Below, piece after piece: positions 1 to 7,157 of a DNA stretch of 10,724 nt; position 1 is the stretch's first letter; the number at the start of each line of letters is the position of its first letter. The stretch spans positions 1 through 10,724 of the forward strand of contig WLNV01000036.1 in the NCBI GenBank assembly GCA_009699615.1. Direction: 5' to 3'. This stretch comes from Actinomycetota bacterium. Lineage in GTDB: Bacteria > Actinomycetota > Thermoleophilia > Solirubrobacterales > Solirubrobacteraceae. Both the position numbers and the translations under genes were made by a program. The notes under the pieces were generated by a model. It made no database searches and was not told the DNA's origin. It saw only the letters and a list, made by a program, of their open reading frames with translations.

Positions 1-46
1 CGGTGTGCTAGGCGGCGAGGGCGTACTCGTGAGAGTCCGCACATAT

Positions 47-81
47 GGTTTTCCCGGTGATTTACGAGGCCTCCGGGAACC
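47..81. other. Imperfect stem-loop, possible tail-less terminator
   Basis: GGTTTTCCCGG (47-57) can pair with CCGGGAACC (73-81), giving a 9-bp stem with a 2-base bulge and a 15-base loop. The loop side includes the palindrome GAGGCCTC (66-73). No T-run follows on either strand. If it is a terminator it would be of the tail-less kind common in high-GC actinobacteria, serving a gene left of the window. It could also be chance. Confidence 0.25.
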
Positions 82-313
82 TCGGCTCGCAACCACCCCC
101 ACGATCCGACCACGTCGAAGCCTGTCGTCCCCTGGAGATGTACTGCGAATCACTCTAGCGGCCAACGCCGTCCCAGCGAGCACCCGCAGGCTGGTCGCGG
201 GAAAATACTAGTCGTTAATCGGTCGATTGTACGGTCGCAGCGCGCCGCGATTCTGGGATTCTGACAGCGAGAGCAAATCGGCTCCGCGCCGTGTTGATGC
301 GGCCGGAAACCCG

Positions 314-319
314 AAGGAG
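314..319 (+). promoter_or_regulatory. Shine-Dalgarno that fixes the regulator start
   Basis: AAGGAG lies 5 bases before the ATG at 325. It is the clearest ribosome binding site in the window and supports the full-length start, including the extra 22 residues or so before the receiver domain. Confidence 0.8.
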
Positions 320-324
320 AAGCG

Positions 325-1008
325 ATGACTAGTGCTGTGCGAAGGGGAACTCAGGCGGCGCCCGGCCAGGACGAGCAGGCGAACGCTTCGATCTCCGTGA
401 TGGTCGCCGAAGGACACGCGGTCGTCCGCACAGCGCTCGTCGCGGTTCTGCAGTCAGCGGCGGGGATTGAAGTCGTCGGAGCTCCCGAAGGTAGCGACGC
501 GACGGTTCAGACGGCCCGCGGCAACAAGCCGGATGTGATCATCTACGACCCCCTGCCACCGATCAAGGCGACGGAGCTTGGGGCCTCTGTCGGCCTGATC
601 CATGCCGCCTCGCCCGACTCGGCGCTGATGATCATCTCCGAGAGCGACGATCCCGGTCCAGCCCAGGCGGCGCTCCGAGCTGGCGCAATCGGCTACATGC
701 TCAAGTCCGACGAGCCGGAGGACTTTCTGCGAGCAGTCATGCGCGCCGCGCGCGGCGTCCCTTGGGTCAGCCCGCGTGTGGCGATCGCGATGACGACGAT
801 CTCCGACGGTACCGCGGGCCTAACCGATCGAGAGCTGGAAGTTGTCCGGCTCGTAGCACTCGGATACACAAACAAGGAGATCGCAGAACTGATCCACTTA
901 TCGGTTCGAACAGTCGAGTCGCACCGCGCCGCGATCCTCAAGAAGCTCGGCGCTAGGACTCGCTCCGAGATCGTCAGATACGCGCTCGACCACGAGATGA
1001 TCGAATGA
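325..1008 (+). CDS. NarL/LuxR-family response regulator with atypical receiver
   Basis: The 227-residue product is a two-domain DNA-binding response regulator. A polar N-terminal extension (about 1-22) precedes the receiver domain (about 23-140). A GerE/LuxR-type helix-turn-helix follows (about 163-225), with LTDRELEVVRLVALG, NKEIAELI and the recognition-helix stretch SVRTVESHRAAILKKLG. In the receiver, the phosphoacceptor is Asp75 (PDVIIYD), Pro79 is in the usual place, Ser105 fills the Ser/Thr switch position and Lys127 (GYMLK) is present. The acidic pair that binds magnesium, normally DD or ED in the ADDH motif, reads Glu29-Gly30 (VAEGHAVVR), so one acidic residue is missing. Phosphorylation may therefore be weak, altered or unused. 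No sensor kinase gene is in the window. It lies 131 bases upstream of cydDC on the same strand and could control it, but that is inference. The start is set by a good Shine-Dalgarno. Confidence 0.9.
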   Translation: MTSAVRRGTQAAPGQDEQANASISVMVAEGHAVVRTALVAVLQSAAGIEVVGAPEGSDATVQTARGNKPDVIIYDPLPPIKATELGASVGLIHAASPDSALMIISESDDPGPAQAALRAGAIGYMLKSDEPEDFLRAVMRAARGVPWVSPRVAIAMTTISDGTAGLTDRELEVVRLVALGYTNKEIAELIHLSVRTVESHRAAILKKLGARTRSEIVRYALDHEMIE

Positions 1009-1139
1009 AGACTCGCGGCTGAGATCTGCGGCGGACAATAATCGCCGGTGGGCGAGCGCCGGTAGTCTGCCGATCGTGAGCGGATTGGCACTCGACCGAA
1101 CCAATGGCGCGGTAAACGCCCCAAACAGCTGAATTCGTT
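1009..1139. other. Gap between regulator and cydD
   Basis: The 131 bases hold no gene. Two CGCCGGT direct repeats (1043-1049 and 1057-1063) and a short inverted repeat ATTGG/CCAAT (1084-1088 and 1101-1105, 12-base spacer) are visible. No clear terminator with a T-run and no good -35/-10 pair is seen. The gap is long enough to hold a separate cydDC promoter, and it has no clear Shine-Dalgarno for cydD. Confidence 0.5.
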
Positions 1140-2840
1140 GTGGCAACGAGAGCCGAACGCGCTCCGCGCGGTGTTGACCGTAGGCTTTTTCGCTCGACGC
1201 GCTCGGCGCGAGTGCCGCTCGTCGGCGCAGTCGTCCTCGGCATCGCCACATCGCTGCTTGTCGTCGCTCAGGCGGTTCTGCTCGGCCGCGTGATCGCCGG
1301 CGCCTTCCCTGGAGGCAAGTCGCTCGACGAGGTCAGCGGTGACCTTTGGATCCTTGCCGCGGTTGTCGGCGCGCGTGCTCTGTGCGCCTTCGGCTTTGAG
1401 ACATCGGGTCGGCTCGGCGCGCGGCGTGTAGTTGGCGAGCTGCGAGCCAGCCTGACTGCCCACATGCTCGAGACCCGCCCGGCCGGGCTGCGTGGCCAGC
1501 GCGCCGGCGAATTGGTAACCAACGCTGTGCAGGGACTCAGCTCGCTCGAGGCCTACTTCGCTCGTTACCTGCCGCAACTGGTGCTGGCGGTCGTCGTTCC
1601 GATTGTGATCCTGATCTACGTCTTCCCGCACGACCTCGCGGCGGGAACGATTCTGCTCGTCACGCTGCCGATCATTCCGCTCTTCATGATCTTGATCGGA
1701 CTGGCAGCGCGGACGGCAACCGAGCGCCGCTGGCGCACGCTCTCGCTGCTCAGTTCGCACTTCCTCGATGCAGTGAAGGGGATTCAGACGCTGAAGGCCA
1801 ACGACCGCGCCCAACGCCAAGTTGAATCGCTGCGCGAAACCGGCGAGCAGTACCGCAAAGAGACGATGGTCACTCTGCGGATCGCCTTCCTCTCTTCGCT
1901 CGTCTTGGAGCTCGCAGCGATGATGGGAACGGCGCTGGTCGCGGCTGCTGTCGCGATCCAACTGATCAATGGTGGGCTCGGCTTCGCGACCGCGCTTGCC
2001 GTACTGCTGCTGGCGCCGGAGCTGTACCTGCCTGTACGGATGGTCGGGCAGCAGTTTCACGCAAGCACCGACGGCCTAACAGCAGCCAATCAGTGCTTTG
2101 AGGTGCTCGACACCCCTGCCGCTGTGAGCGTCCCTGCGGCGCCGCTGCCGTCCCCCGACCCACGGATGGGGCCTCTCGTACTCGAGGGCGTAACTTTCGC
2201 CTACGAAGGCCGCGGCGAGGCGGTGTTGGATTCGATCGACTTGAGGCTTGAGCCTGGTGAGCAGCTGGCGCTCGTCGGGCCGAGCGGCCAAGGGAAGAGC
2301 ACGATCGCATCATTGATCCTGCGGCTCCTGGACCCGTCGGATGGGCGAATCCTCTGCAACGGAGTGAACCTGCTCGACGTCGACCCCAAAGAGTGGCGCC
2401 AGCATCTTGCCTGGGTGCCGCAACGGCCGACGCTGTTCAGCGCGACGCTGGCCGAGAACATTCGACTCGGCCGGCCCGACGCCGACGAAGCGGCGCTGCT
2501 GGCGGCCTGCGCCGACGCTGGGCTGGATCGGCTCGTCGATTCCCTGCCGCAGGGCCTCGCAACACCGCTCGGCGAAGGCCAGCGGACGCTGTCAGCCGGA
2601 GAGAGGCAGCGCGTCGCGCTGGCGCGCGCCTTCCTGCGAGACGCACCGCTCGTGATTCTCGATGAGCCGACCGCCCACCTTGATGCCGAGTCCTCGGCCG
2701 CAATTGGCGACTCGATCGCTCGCCTGAGCGAATCACGGAGCGTTCTGCTGATTGTTCACCGGCCGGCGCTGGCGGCGGCGGCCGACCGCATCGTCACGTT
2801 GCGCGAAGGCCTAGTCGTAGACGGGCAGGATCAGCGATGA
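1140..2840 (+). CDS. cydD: CydD subunit of the CydDC ABC transporter
   Basis: This is one half of the heterodimeric inner-membrane ABC exporter CydDC, required to assemble cytochrome bd oxidase. Family work in E. coli linked it to cysteine/glutathione export, and later structural work to heme transport. The 566-residue protein has an N-terminal six-helix membrane domain (about 25-305, with hydrophobic runs near 25-48, 145-163, 167-188, 250-272 and 278-298). The C-terminal ATPase domain starts near 345. Its motifs are intact: Walker A GPSGQGKST (380-388), Q-loop Gln428, signature LSAGERQ (484-490), Walker B LVILDEP (504-510, catalytic Glu509), D-loop AHLD and switch His540. The stretch VDRRLFRSTRSARVPL is typical of actinobacterial CydD. 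The start is GTG; a TAA at 1113 in the same frame rules out a longer form, and no clear Shine-Dalgarno precedes it. It overlaps cydC by 4 bases. Confidence 0.9.
   Translation: MATRAERAPRGVDRRLFRSTRSARVPLVGAVVLGIATSLLVVAQAVLLGRVIAGAFPGGKSLDEVSGDLWILAAVVGARALCAFGFETSGRLGARRVVGELRASLTAHMLETRPAGLRGQRAGELVTNAVQGLSSLEAYFARYLPQLVLAVVVPIVILIYVFPHDLAAGTILLVTLPIIPLFMILIGLAARTATERRWRTLSLLSSHFLDAVKGIQTLKANDRAQRQVESLRETGEQYRKETMVTLRIAFLSSLVLELAAMMGTALVAAAVAIQLINGGLGFATALAVLLLAPELYLPVRMVGQQFHASTDGLTAANQCFEVLDTPAAVSVPAAPLPSPDPRMGPLVLEGVTFAYEGRGEAVLDSIDLRLEPGEQLALVGPSGQGKSTIASLILRLLDPSDGRILCNGVNLLDVDPKEWRQHLAWVPQRPTLFSATLAENIRLGRPDADEAALLAACADAGLDRLVDSLPQGLATPLGEGQRTLSAGERQRVALARAFLRDAPLVILDEPTAHLDAESSAAIGDSIARLSESRSVLLIVHRPALAAAADRIVTLREGLVVDGQDQR
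2827..2830 (+). promoter_or_regulatory. Ribosome binding site of cydC inside cydD
   Basis: AGGA lies 6 bases before the cydC ATG, within the last codons of cydD. With the ATGA stop/start overlap (2837-2840) it supports coupled translation of the two transporter halves in equal amounts. Confidence 0.6.
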
Positions 2841-4594
2841 GCGCTGCTGAGGCGAATCTTCCCGAAACTGGCCGCTGGGCCGCGCTCGCGCGCGCCGCAC
2901 GACTGGTCAGCCCGCGCCGCGGCCAACTGGTGCTGTCGATCGTCCTCGGCGCCGGCGCAATTCTTGCCGCCGTTGGACTGCTCGCCGTCGCCGGCGTGCT
3001 GATCAGCAAGGCGGCGCTGCAGCCTGAGATCCTGACGCTGACAATCTTCACGGTTGGCGTCCGTGCGCTGGCGATCGCGCGGGCGCTGCTGCGTTACGGC
3101 GAGCGGCTCGTCTCGCACGACCTCGCCTTCCGTGTGCTGGCCGACCTCCGCGTGCGCTTCTTCGAGCGCCTGATTCCACTCGTGCCGGAGGGTCTGCGTG
3201 GGATGCGCAGCGGCGACGTACTGAGCCGCTTCGTCGGCGACGTCGACACGCTCCAAGATCTCTACCTGCGGGCGCTCGGGCCGCCGCTGATTGCGCTGCT
3301 GGCGATCGTTCTGCTCGCAGGGGCCGTCGCGATCGTGCTGCCCGCCGCTGCTGCCGTGCTGATCGCGACGATGCTGATCGCCGGCCTGCTGCTGCCGGCG
3401 TTCGCCGCACGGGCCGGAAGGCGCTCGGGGCTGCGCGAAGCGCCGGCGAGGGCGCAGCTCAGCTCCGAACTGGTCGAACTGGTCAGCGGAGCCGCCGAGT
3501 TGGCGGTCTACGGCCGCGAGCAGCAGTGGGCCGAGCGGATCGAAGATGCCGACGCGAAGCTCGCTGCGACAGAGCGACCCGGGGCTTGGATCAGCGGGCT
3601 GACGAGCGGAGCCGGCGTAGCGATCGGCGGTGCAGCGATGATCGCCGTCGCCGCGATTGGCGTTCAGGCGACCTCCAACGGGCAGCTCGACGGCGTACTC
3701 CTGGCCGGGATCGTCTTCCTCACGATTGGCGCCTTCGAGGCTGTCGTCGGACTGCCCGACGCAGCTCAGCGGCTGACGGCCTGCGCGCAGGCCGCGGCGC
3801 GGCTTGAAACCGTCACCGAAGCTCCGGTGCCGGTAAGCGACCCGCCCTCCCCTGCGCCCATGCCAACAGGCGGCGAGCTTCTCTTCGACAACGTCAGCGT
3901 TCGCTTCGAGGGTCGCGCGGACGCAGCTTTGAGCAACGTCAGCGCCAAGCTCGCGCCCGGTGCGCGAATCGCGCTGGTTGGCGCCAGTGGCGCCGGCAAG
4001 ACGACGCTGGCGAGCTGTGCGGTGCGCTTCCTCGACCCAACCAGCGGCAGCATCACACTCGGCGGCGTCGACATCCGGCAGCTCAGCCAGGACGCGCTGC
4101 GCAGCGCCGTGCGCCTAGTCAGCCAAGACGCCTATCTCTTCACCACGACGGTCGCTCAGAACGTGCGCCTTGCCGCGCCGGATGCCGACGATCAGCAGAT
4201 CATCACCGCGTTGAGCCGCGCCGGCCTTGGCCCTTGGATCGCGTCGCTCCCGGAAGGGATCGAAACGCTGGTCGGCGAGGAAGGCGCCGAGGTCTCTGGC
4301 GGCCAGCGCGGGAGAATCGCGTTGGCGCGCGGCTTCATCGCCCCGTCTCAAGTTGTGATCCTCGACGAACCGACCGCCAACCTCGATGCGGCCGGCGCGC
4401 GCGACCTGCTCAGCGCGATCGGCTCAGAGCGCAGCGACCGCCGCGCGATGTTGGTGATCACGCACACCGTTGACGGCCTCGAAGAGTTCGACGAGATCAT
4501 CGTGCTTGAAGCCGGCGACGTGGTCGAACGCGGAACTTGGAGCGAGCTGCTTGCCAGCGGCGGCGCTCTTGCCAGGCTGTCGGCAGCGGCCTAA
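2837..4594 (+). CDS. cydC: CydC subunit of the CydDC ABC transporter
   Basis: This is the partner half-transporter of CydD; the two form one heterodimer in the cytoplasmic membrane. The 585-residue protein has a membrane domain (about 30-310) followed by an ATPase domain (about 345-585). The CydC hallmark RYGERLVSHDLAFRVLADLR is at 86-105. By alignment from memory, Arg90 and His94 match E. coli CydC Arg81 and His85, the latter reported as a heme ligand. ATPase motifs are intact: Walker A GASGAGKTT (382-390), Q-loop Gln430, signature VSGGQ (486-490), Walker B VVILDEP (506-512, Glu511) and switch His543. Both nucleotide-binding halves of the pair therefore look competent. The ATG overlaps the cydD stop as ATGA. 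No cydA or cydB lies in the window, so the oxidase it serves must be elsewhere. No T-tailed terminator is seen after it. Confidence 0.92.
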   Translation: MSAAEANLPETGRWAALARAARLVSPRRGQLVLSIVLGAGAILAAVGLLAVAGVLISKAALQPEILTLTIFTVGVRALAIARALLRYGERLVSHDLAFRVLADLRVRFFERLIPLVPEGLRGMRSGDVLSRFVGDVDTLQDLYLRALGPPLIALLAIVLLAGAVAIVLPAAAAVLIATMLIAGLLLPAFAARAGRRSGLREAPARAQLSSELVELVSGAAELAVYGREQQWAERIEDADAKLAATERPGAWISGLTSGAGVAIGGAAMIAVAAIGVQATSNGQLDGVLLAGIVFLTIGAFEAVVGLPDAAQRLTACAQAAARLETVTEAPVPVSDPPSPAPMPTGGELLFDNVSVRFEGRADAALSNVSAKLAPGARIALVGASGAGKTTLASCAVRFLDPTSGSITLGGVDIRQLSQDALRSAVRLVSQDAYLFTTTVAQNVRLAAPDADDQQIITALSRAGLGPWIASLPEGIETLVGEEGAEVSGGQRGRIALARGFIAPSQVVILDEPTANLDAAGARDLLSAIGSERSDRRAMLVITHTVDGLEEFDEIIVLEAGDVVERGTWSELLASGGALARLSAAA

Positions 4595-4867
4595 CTGGCT
4601 GCGGACATAAAGCGACGCGGGCCGAGCCACCTTGGGACCCCTCGCTCCATCTCGTTCCCCATTGCTGGGTTCAGTTCCGGTGAGGGAGGCGCGATCTTAC
4701 ATCCCTGATCGTCGCTCTTTGCGGCTCGGACACCGCGTCTGAAATTCAAGATAGGGACCGCTCCAAACGGCGTCAAGGACTTGGTGGCGATGATGCCGCT
4801 ATTTAGGAGAATTGAGCCCCGCTGAAGCCTGCCGACAGCGATTTTCCGTTGCACTTATCCTCGCCCA
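4595..4867. other. Lower-GC gap between cydC and pepF
   Basis: GC is about 59% by hand count over 4601-4860, clearly below the coding DNA around it. No recognisable gene is present. On the - strand an open frame starts at a GTG at 4854 (preceded by GAGG) and stops at 4591-4593 inside the cydC stop. Its 87-residue product is unfamiliar and its codon use is not like that of the neighbours. On the + strand an isolated Shine-Dalgarno AGGAG (4805-4809) precedes a possible 19-codon leader frame. The pepF promoter must lie here if pepF is not transcribed from cydDC, but I see no convincing consensus. Confidence 0.5.
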
Positions 4868-4871
4868 ATGA
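4805..4871 (+). promoter_or_regulatory. Possible short leader ORF with Shine-Dalgarno, overlapping the pepF start
   Basis: AGGAG (4805-4809) is followed after 2 bases by TTG (4812-4814). That frame runs 19 codons and ends at TGA (4869-4871), overlapping the pepF ATG as ATGA. pepF itself has no Shine-Dalgarno, so translation could be passed on from this leader. The 2-base spacing is shorter than ideal and TTG is a rare start, so this may be chance. Confidence 0.25.
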
Positions 4872-6670
4872 GCGATACAGCGGTAAATGACGTCACTTGG
4901 CAGCTCGAAGATCTCGTCGATGGAGGCGGCCCGCAAGAATGCGACGAGCTGCTCGCCGACGCAGACCGACGCGCCGCAGCGCTGGCAGCGACGCACGCCG
5001 GCAAGGTCGGCGAGCTCGACGGCCCGGGCCTCGCGCTTGCCGTCGCCGAGCTGGCGATCATCAGCGATCTCGTCGGCCGCGCCGGAAACTACGCCCACCT
5101 GCGCTTCGCAGCCGATACCGAGGACCCGGCCAACGGGGCGCTGATGGCGCGCGTTCAGGAACTGGCGACCGGCATTGAGACGAAGCTCGTCTTCTTCGAG
5201 CTTGAGTGGGCCGAAGTCGATGACGAGCGCGCGGCCGAGCTGCTCGAGGCCGACGGCCTTGAACACGGACGCCACTACCTGCAGACGATCCGCCGCTACC
5301 GCCCCCACCTCCTGAGCGAAGCCGAGGAGAAGCTCTCGGCCGAGAAGGCCGTCACCGGGCGCGACGCCTGGTCGCGCCTGTTCAGCGAACTGACGAGCGC
5401 TATCCGCGTTGACCTTCCCGGCGACGAAGAGTCGGTGCCGCTTGATCAGGCGCTGAGCCTGCTCCATTCGCCCGAGCGCGATGTCAGGCGCGACGCTGCG
5501 GCCGCCGTCACGCGGGCGCTCGAGCCGGGCCTACGAACCCGCGCCTACCTCTTCAACACGCTGCTGCAAGACAAAGCAACCGAGGACAGGCTGCGCAAGT
5601 ACCCAACCTGGCTCTCAAGCCGCAACCTCTCAAACGAGGCAAGCGACGAATCGGTTGAGGCACTGGTAGAGGCGGTCGAAGGCGCGTACGAGCTGCCGCG
5701 CCGCTGGTACCGGCTGAAGGCGAAGCTGCTCGGGCTTGAGCGGATCGCCGATTACGACCGCGCCGCCGCGATCGCCGAGGACAATGCGACTGTCGGCTGG
5801 GATCAGGGCAAGGAGATCGTGCTCGACGCCTACGGCGACTTCTCACCTGAACTTGGCGATCTGGCTGCACGCTTCTTCGATGAACGCTGGATCGACGCCC
5901 CGGCCCGCCCAGGCAAGCGCGGCGGCGCCTTCTGCGCCTACACGGTGCCGAGCGTCCACCCCTACGTGATGCTGAACTGGACGGCGACGCGGCGTGATGT
6001 GATGACGCTCGCGCACGAGCTCGGCCACGGCGTTCACGCAGCGCTCGCGATACCGCGCGGCATCTTCGAGCAGCACACGCCGCTGACAGTCTGCGAGACA
6101 GCCTCGGTTTTCGGTGAGACGCTCGTCTTCCGCCGCCTGCTCGAAGCCGCAGATACGCCGGAGTCGCGGCTCAGTCTGCTGGCCGAGAACATTGAGAACT
6201 CAATCGCAACCGTCTTCCGCCAGACAGCGATGAATCGTTTTGAAGGGGCCGTCCACACACACCGGCGCGAGCAAGGTGAACTGTCGGTTGAGGACTTCGC
6301 GCAGCACTGGCAGGCAACGCAGGAGGAGCTGCTCGGTGATGCGGTTGAGATCACGCCGGACTACCGCTGCTGGTGGAGCTACATCCCGCACTTCATTGGC
6401 AGCCCCGGCTACGTCTACGCCTATGCCTATGGGCAGCTGCTCGCGCTCTCGGTCTACGGCCAGTACCTCAAAGAGGGCGAAGCGTTCGTGCCCGCCTACC
6501 TCGAGATGCTCGCCGCCGGCGGCTCGCGCAGCCCCGAAGAGCTGGCGAAGATTGCAGGCCTCGACCTCACCGACCCCGGCTTCTGGAAGTCGGGGCTGGA
6601 ATTGGTCGCGGCTGAGCTTGAAGAGGCTGAAGCTGCCGCCGACGAGGTGCTGGAGCAGCGCGGCGACTAG
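4868..6670 (+). CDS. pepF: Oligoendopeptidase F, M3-family zinc metallopeptidase
   Basis: This is a soluble cytoplasmic zinc peptidase that cuts short to medium peptides, mainly in peptide turnover. The 600-residue length fits bacterial PepF. The N-terminal helical oligopeptidase F domain (about 110-180) leads into the M3 catalytic domain (about 200-580). The zinc site is HELGH at 383-387 (His383, Glu384, His387), with the third ligand Glu410 in VCETAS, 27 residues after the first His as in the family. The C-terminal substrate-binding signature IPHFIGSPGYVYAYAYG (506-522) supplies His508 and several Tyr. No signal peptide or membrane segment is seen. The ATG at 4868 is the only good start, because TGA at 4823-4825 closes the frame upstream and no ATG, GTG or TTG lies between. 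It has no Shine-Dalgarno of its own. It converges on smpB, with overlapping stops. Confidence 0.93.
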   Translation: MSDTAVNDVTWQLEDLVDGGGPQECDELLADADRRAAALAATHAGKVGELDGPGLALAVAELAIISDLVGRAGNYAHLRFAADTEDPANGALMARVQELATGIETKLVFFELEWAEVDDERAAELLEADGLEHGRHYLQTIRRYRPHLLSEAEEKLSAEKAVTGRDAWSRLFSELTSAIRVDLPGDEESVPLDQALSLLHSPERDVRRDAAAAVTRALEPGLRTRAYLFNTLLQDKATEDRLRKYPTWLSSRNLSNEASDESVEALVEAVEGAYELPRRWYRLKAKLLGLERIADYDRAAAIAEDNATVGWDQGKEIVLDAYGDFSPELGDLAARFFDERWIDAPARPGKRGGAFCAYTVPSVHPYVMLNWTATRRDVMTLAHELGHGVHAALAIPRGIFEQHTPLTVCETASVFGETLVFRRLLEAADTPESRLSLLAENIENSIATVFRQTAMNRFEGAVHTHRREQGELSVEDFAQHWQATQEELLGDAVEITPDYRCWWSYIPHFIGSPGYVYAYAYGQLLALSVYGQYLKEGEAFVPAYLEMLAAGGSRSPEELAKIAGLDLTDPGFWKSGLELVAAELEEAEAAADEVLEQRGD

Positions 6671-7146
6671 CGGTTTGCTTCGCGCAGCGCGCGGTCCATG
6701 TCGCGCTTGGTTTCTCGCTCTTTGATCGCCTGGCGCTTGTCGAAACGGTCGCGGCCCTTGGCTAGACCCAACTCAACCTTGGCGTTCTGACCTTTGAAGT
6801 AGATCCGCAGCGGCACGAGTGTCAGCCCCTTCTCGGAGAGCTGCCCGGCGAGCCGCTGGATTTCGGTCCGCTTTGCCAGCAGCTTGCGCACGCGCTCCGG
6901 CTCATGGTTGTTGGCGGCGGCCGGCGCGTAGGGCGAGATGTGGCAGTTGTGCAACCAAAGCTCCCCTTCCCAAACCTGAGCGTAAGCGTCTTTGATCTGG
7001 ACAGCGCCTTCGCGCAGCGCCTTGACCTCGGTTCCCTGCAGCACGATGCCGCACTCGAGCTTGTCGATGATGTCGTAGCGGTGACGCGCCTGACGGTTGG
7101 TTGCAACGTCGCCGGGAGCGACCTTCTTCTTGCCTGCTTTGGCCAT
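6667..7146 (-). CDS. smpB: SsrA-binding protein SmpB (trans-translation factor)
   Basis: SmpB binds tmRNA and brings it to stalled ribosomes, where the nascent peptide is tagged for destruction. The 159-residue length is normal. Signature stretches are all present: NRQARHRYDI (17-26), GTEVKALREG (38-47), GELWLHNCHISPY (61-73), NHEPERVRKLL (80-90) and the basic C-terminal tail from KGRDRFDKR (130-138) onward, which enters the ribosome decoding channel and mRNA path. Translation starts at ATG 11 bases after the rnr stop, with no clear Shine-Dalgarno, so it probably depends on the upstream genes. RNase R, encoded just upstream, is its known partner in destroying non-stop mRNA. The tmRNA gene, often next to smpB, is not in the window. 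The stop shares CTAG with the pepF stop. Confidence 0.96.
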   Translation of the reverse strand: MAKAGKKKVAPGDVATNRQARHRYDIIDKLECGIVLQGTEVKALREGAVQIKDAYAQVWEGELWLHNCHISPYAPAAANNHEPERVRKLLAKRTEIQRLAGQLSEKGLTLVPLRIYFKGQNAKVELGLAKGRDRFDKRQAIKERETKRDMDRALREANR

Positions 7147-7157
7147 CGCGAGCGAGC

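Larger units (their letters stand above)
1..324. other. Region without a convincing gene, upstream of the response regulator
   Basis: No recognisable gene is seen here. One + frame is open from the window edge to a TAG at 209-211 (about 69 codons), but its product resembles nothing I know. Its third codon positions are only moderately GC-rich, unlike the real genes nearby, so I do not call it. By hand count GC over 1-300 is about 62%. The region holds an imperfect stem-loop (47-81), an AT-rich patch (about 201-231), two CGGTCG direct repeats (220-225 and 232-237) and the Shine-Dalgarno of the next gene. A weak promoter-like pair, TTGTAC (227-232) and GATTCT (249-254) with a 16-base spacer, is possible but not strong enough to call. 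Confidence 0.6.

Noticed and set aside
5..211. Short + strand frame at the left edge
   Set aside because: It is open to the edge, but the sequence is unfamiliar and third-position GC is much lower than in real neighbours. It could still be the tail of an unseen gene.
1084..1105. ATTGG/CCAAT inverted repeat as a Rex- or Fnr-like operator upstream of cydD
   Set aside because: The arms are only 5 bp and do not match the Rex (TTGTGAA-N6-TTCACAA) or Fnr (TTGAT-N4-ATCAA) pattern.
693..2060. - strand open frame of 455 codons across the regulator end and cydD
   Set aside because: It covers two well-supported + strand genes; the product is a low-complexity Arg/Gln/Glu-rich chain without recognisable domains.
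1140..4594. Generic multidrug or peptide ABC exporter instead of CydDC
   Set aside because: The CydC hallmark RYGERLVSHD, the CydD N-terminus and the coupled heterodimer order point clearly to CydDC.
4799..5467. - strand open frame of 222 codons over the pepF 5' region
   Set aside because: It is antisense to a clear M3 peptidase and has no recognisable motif.
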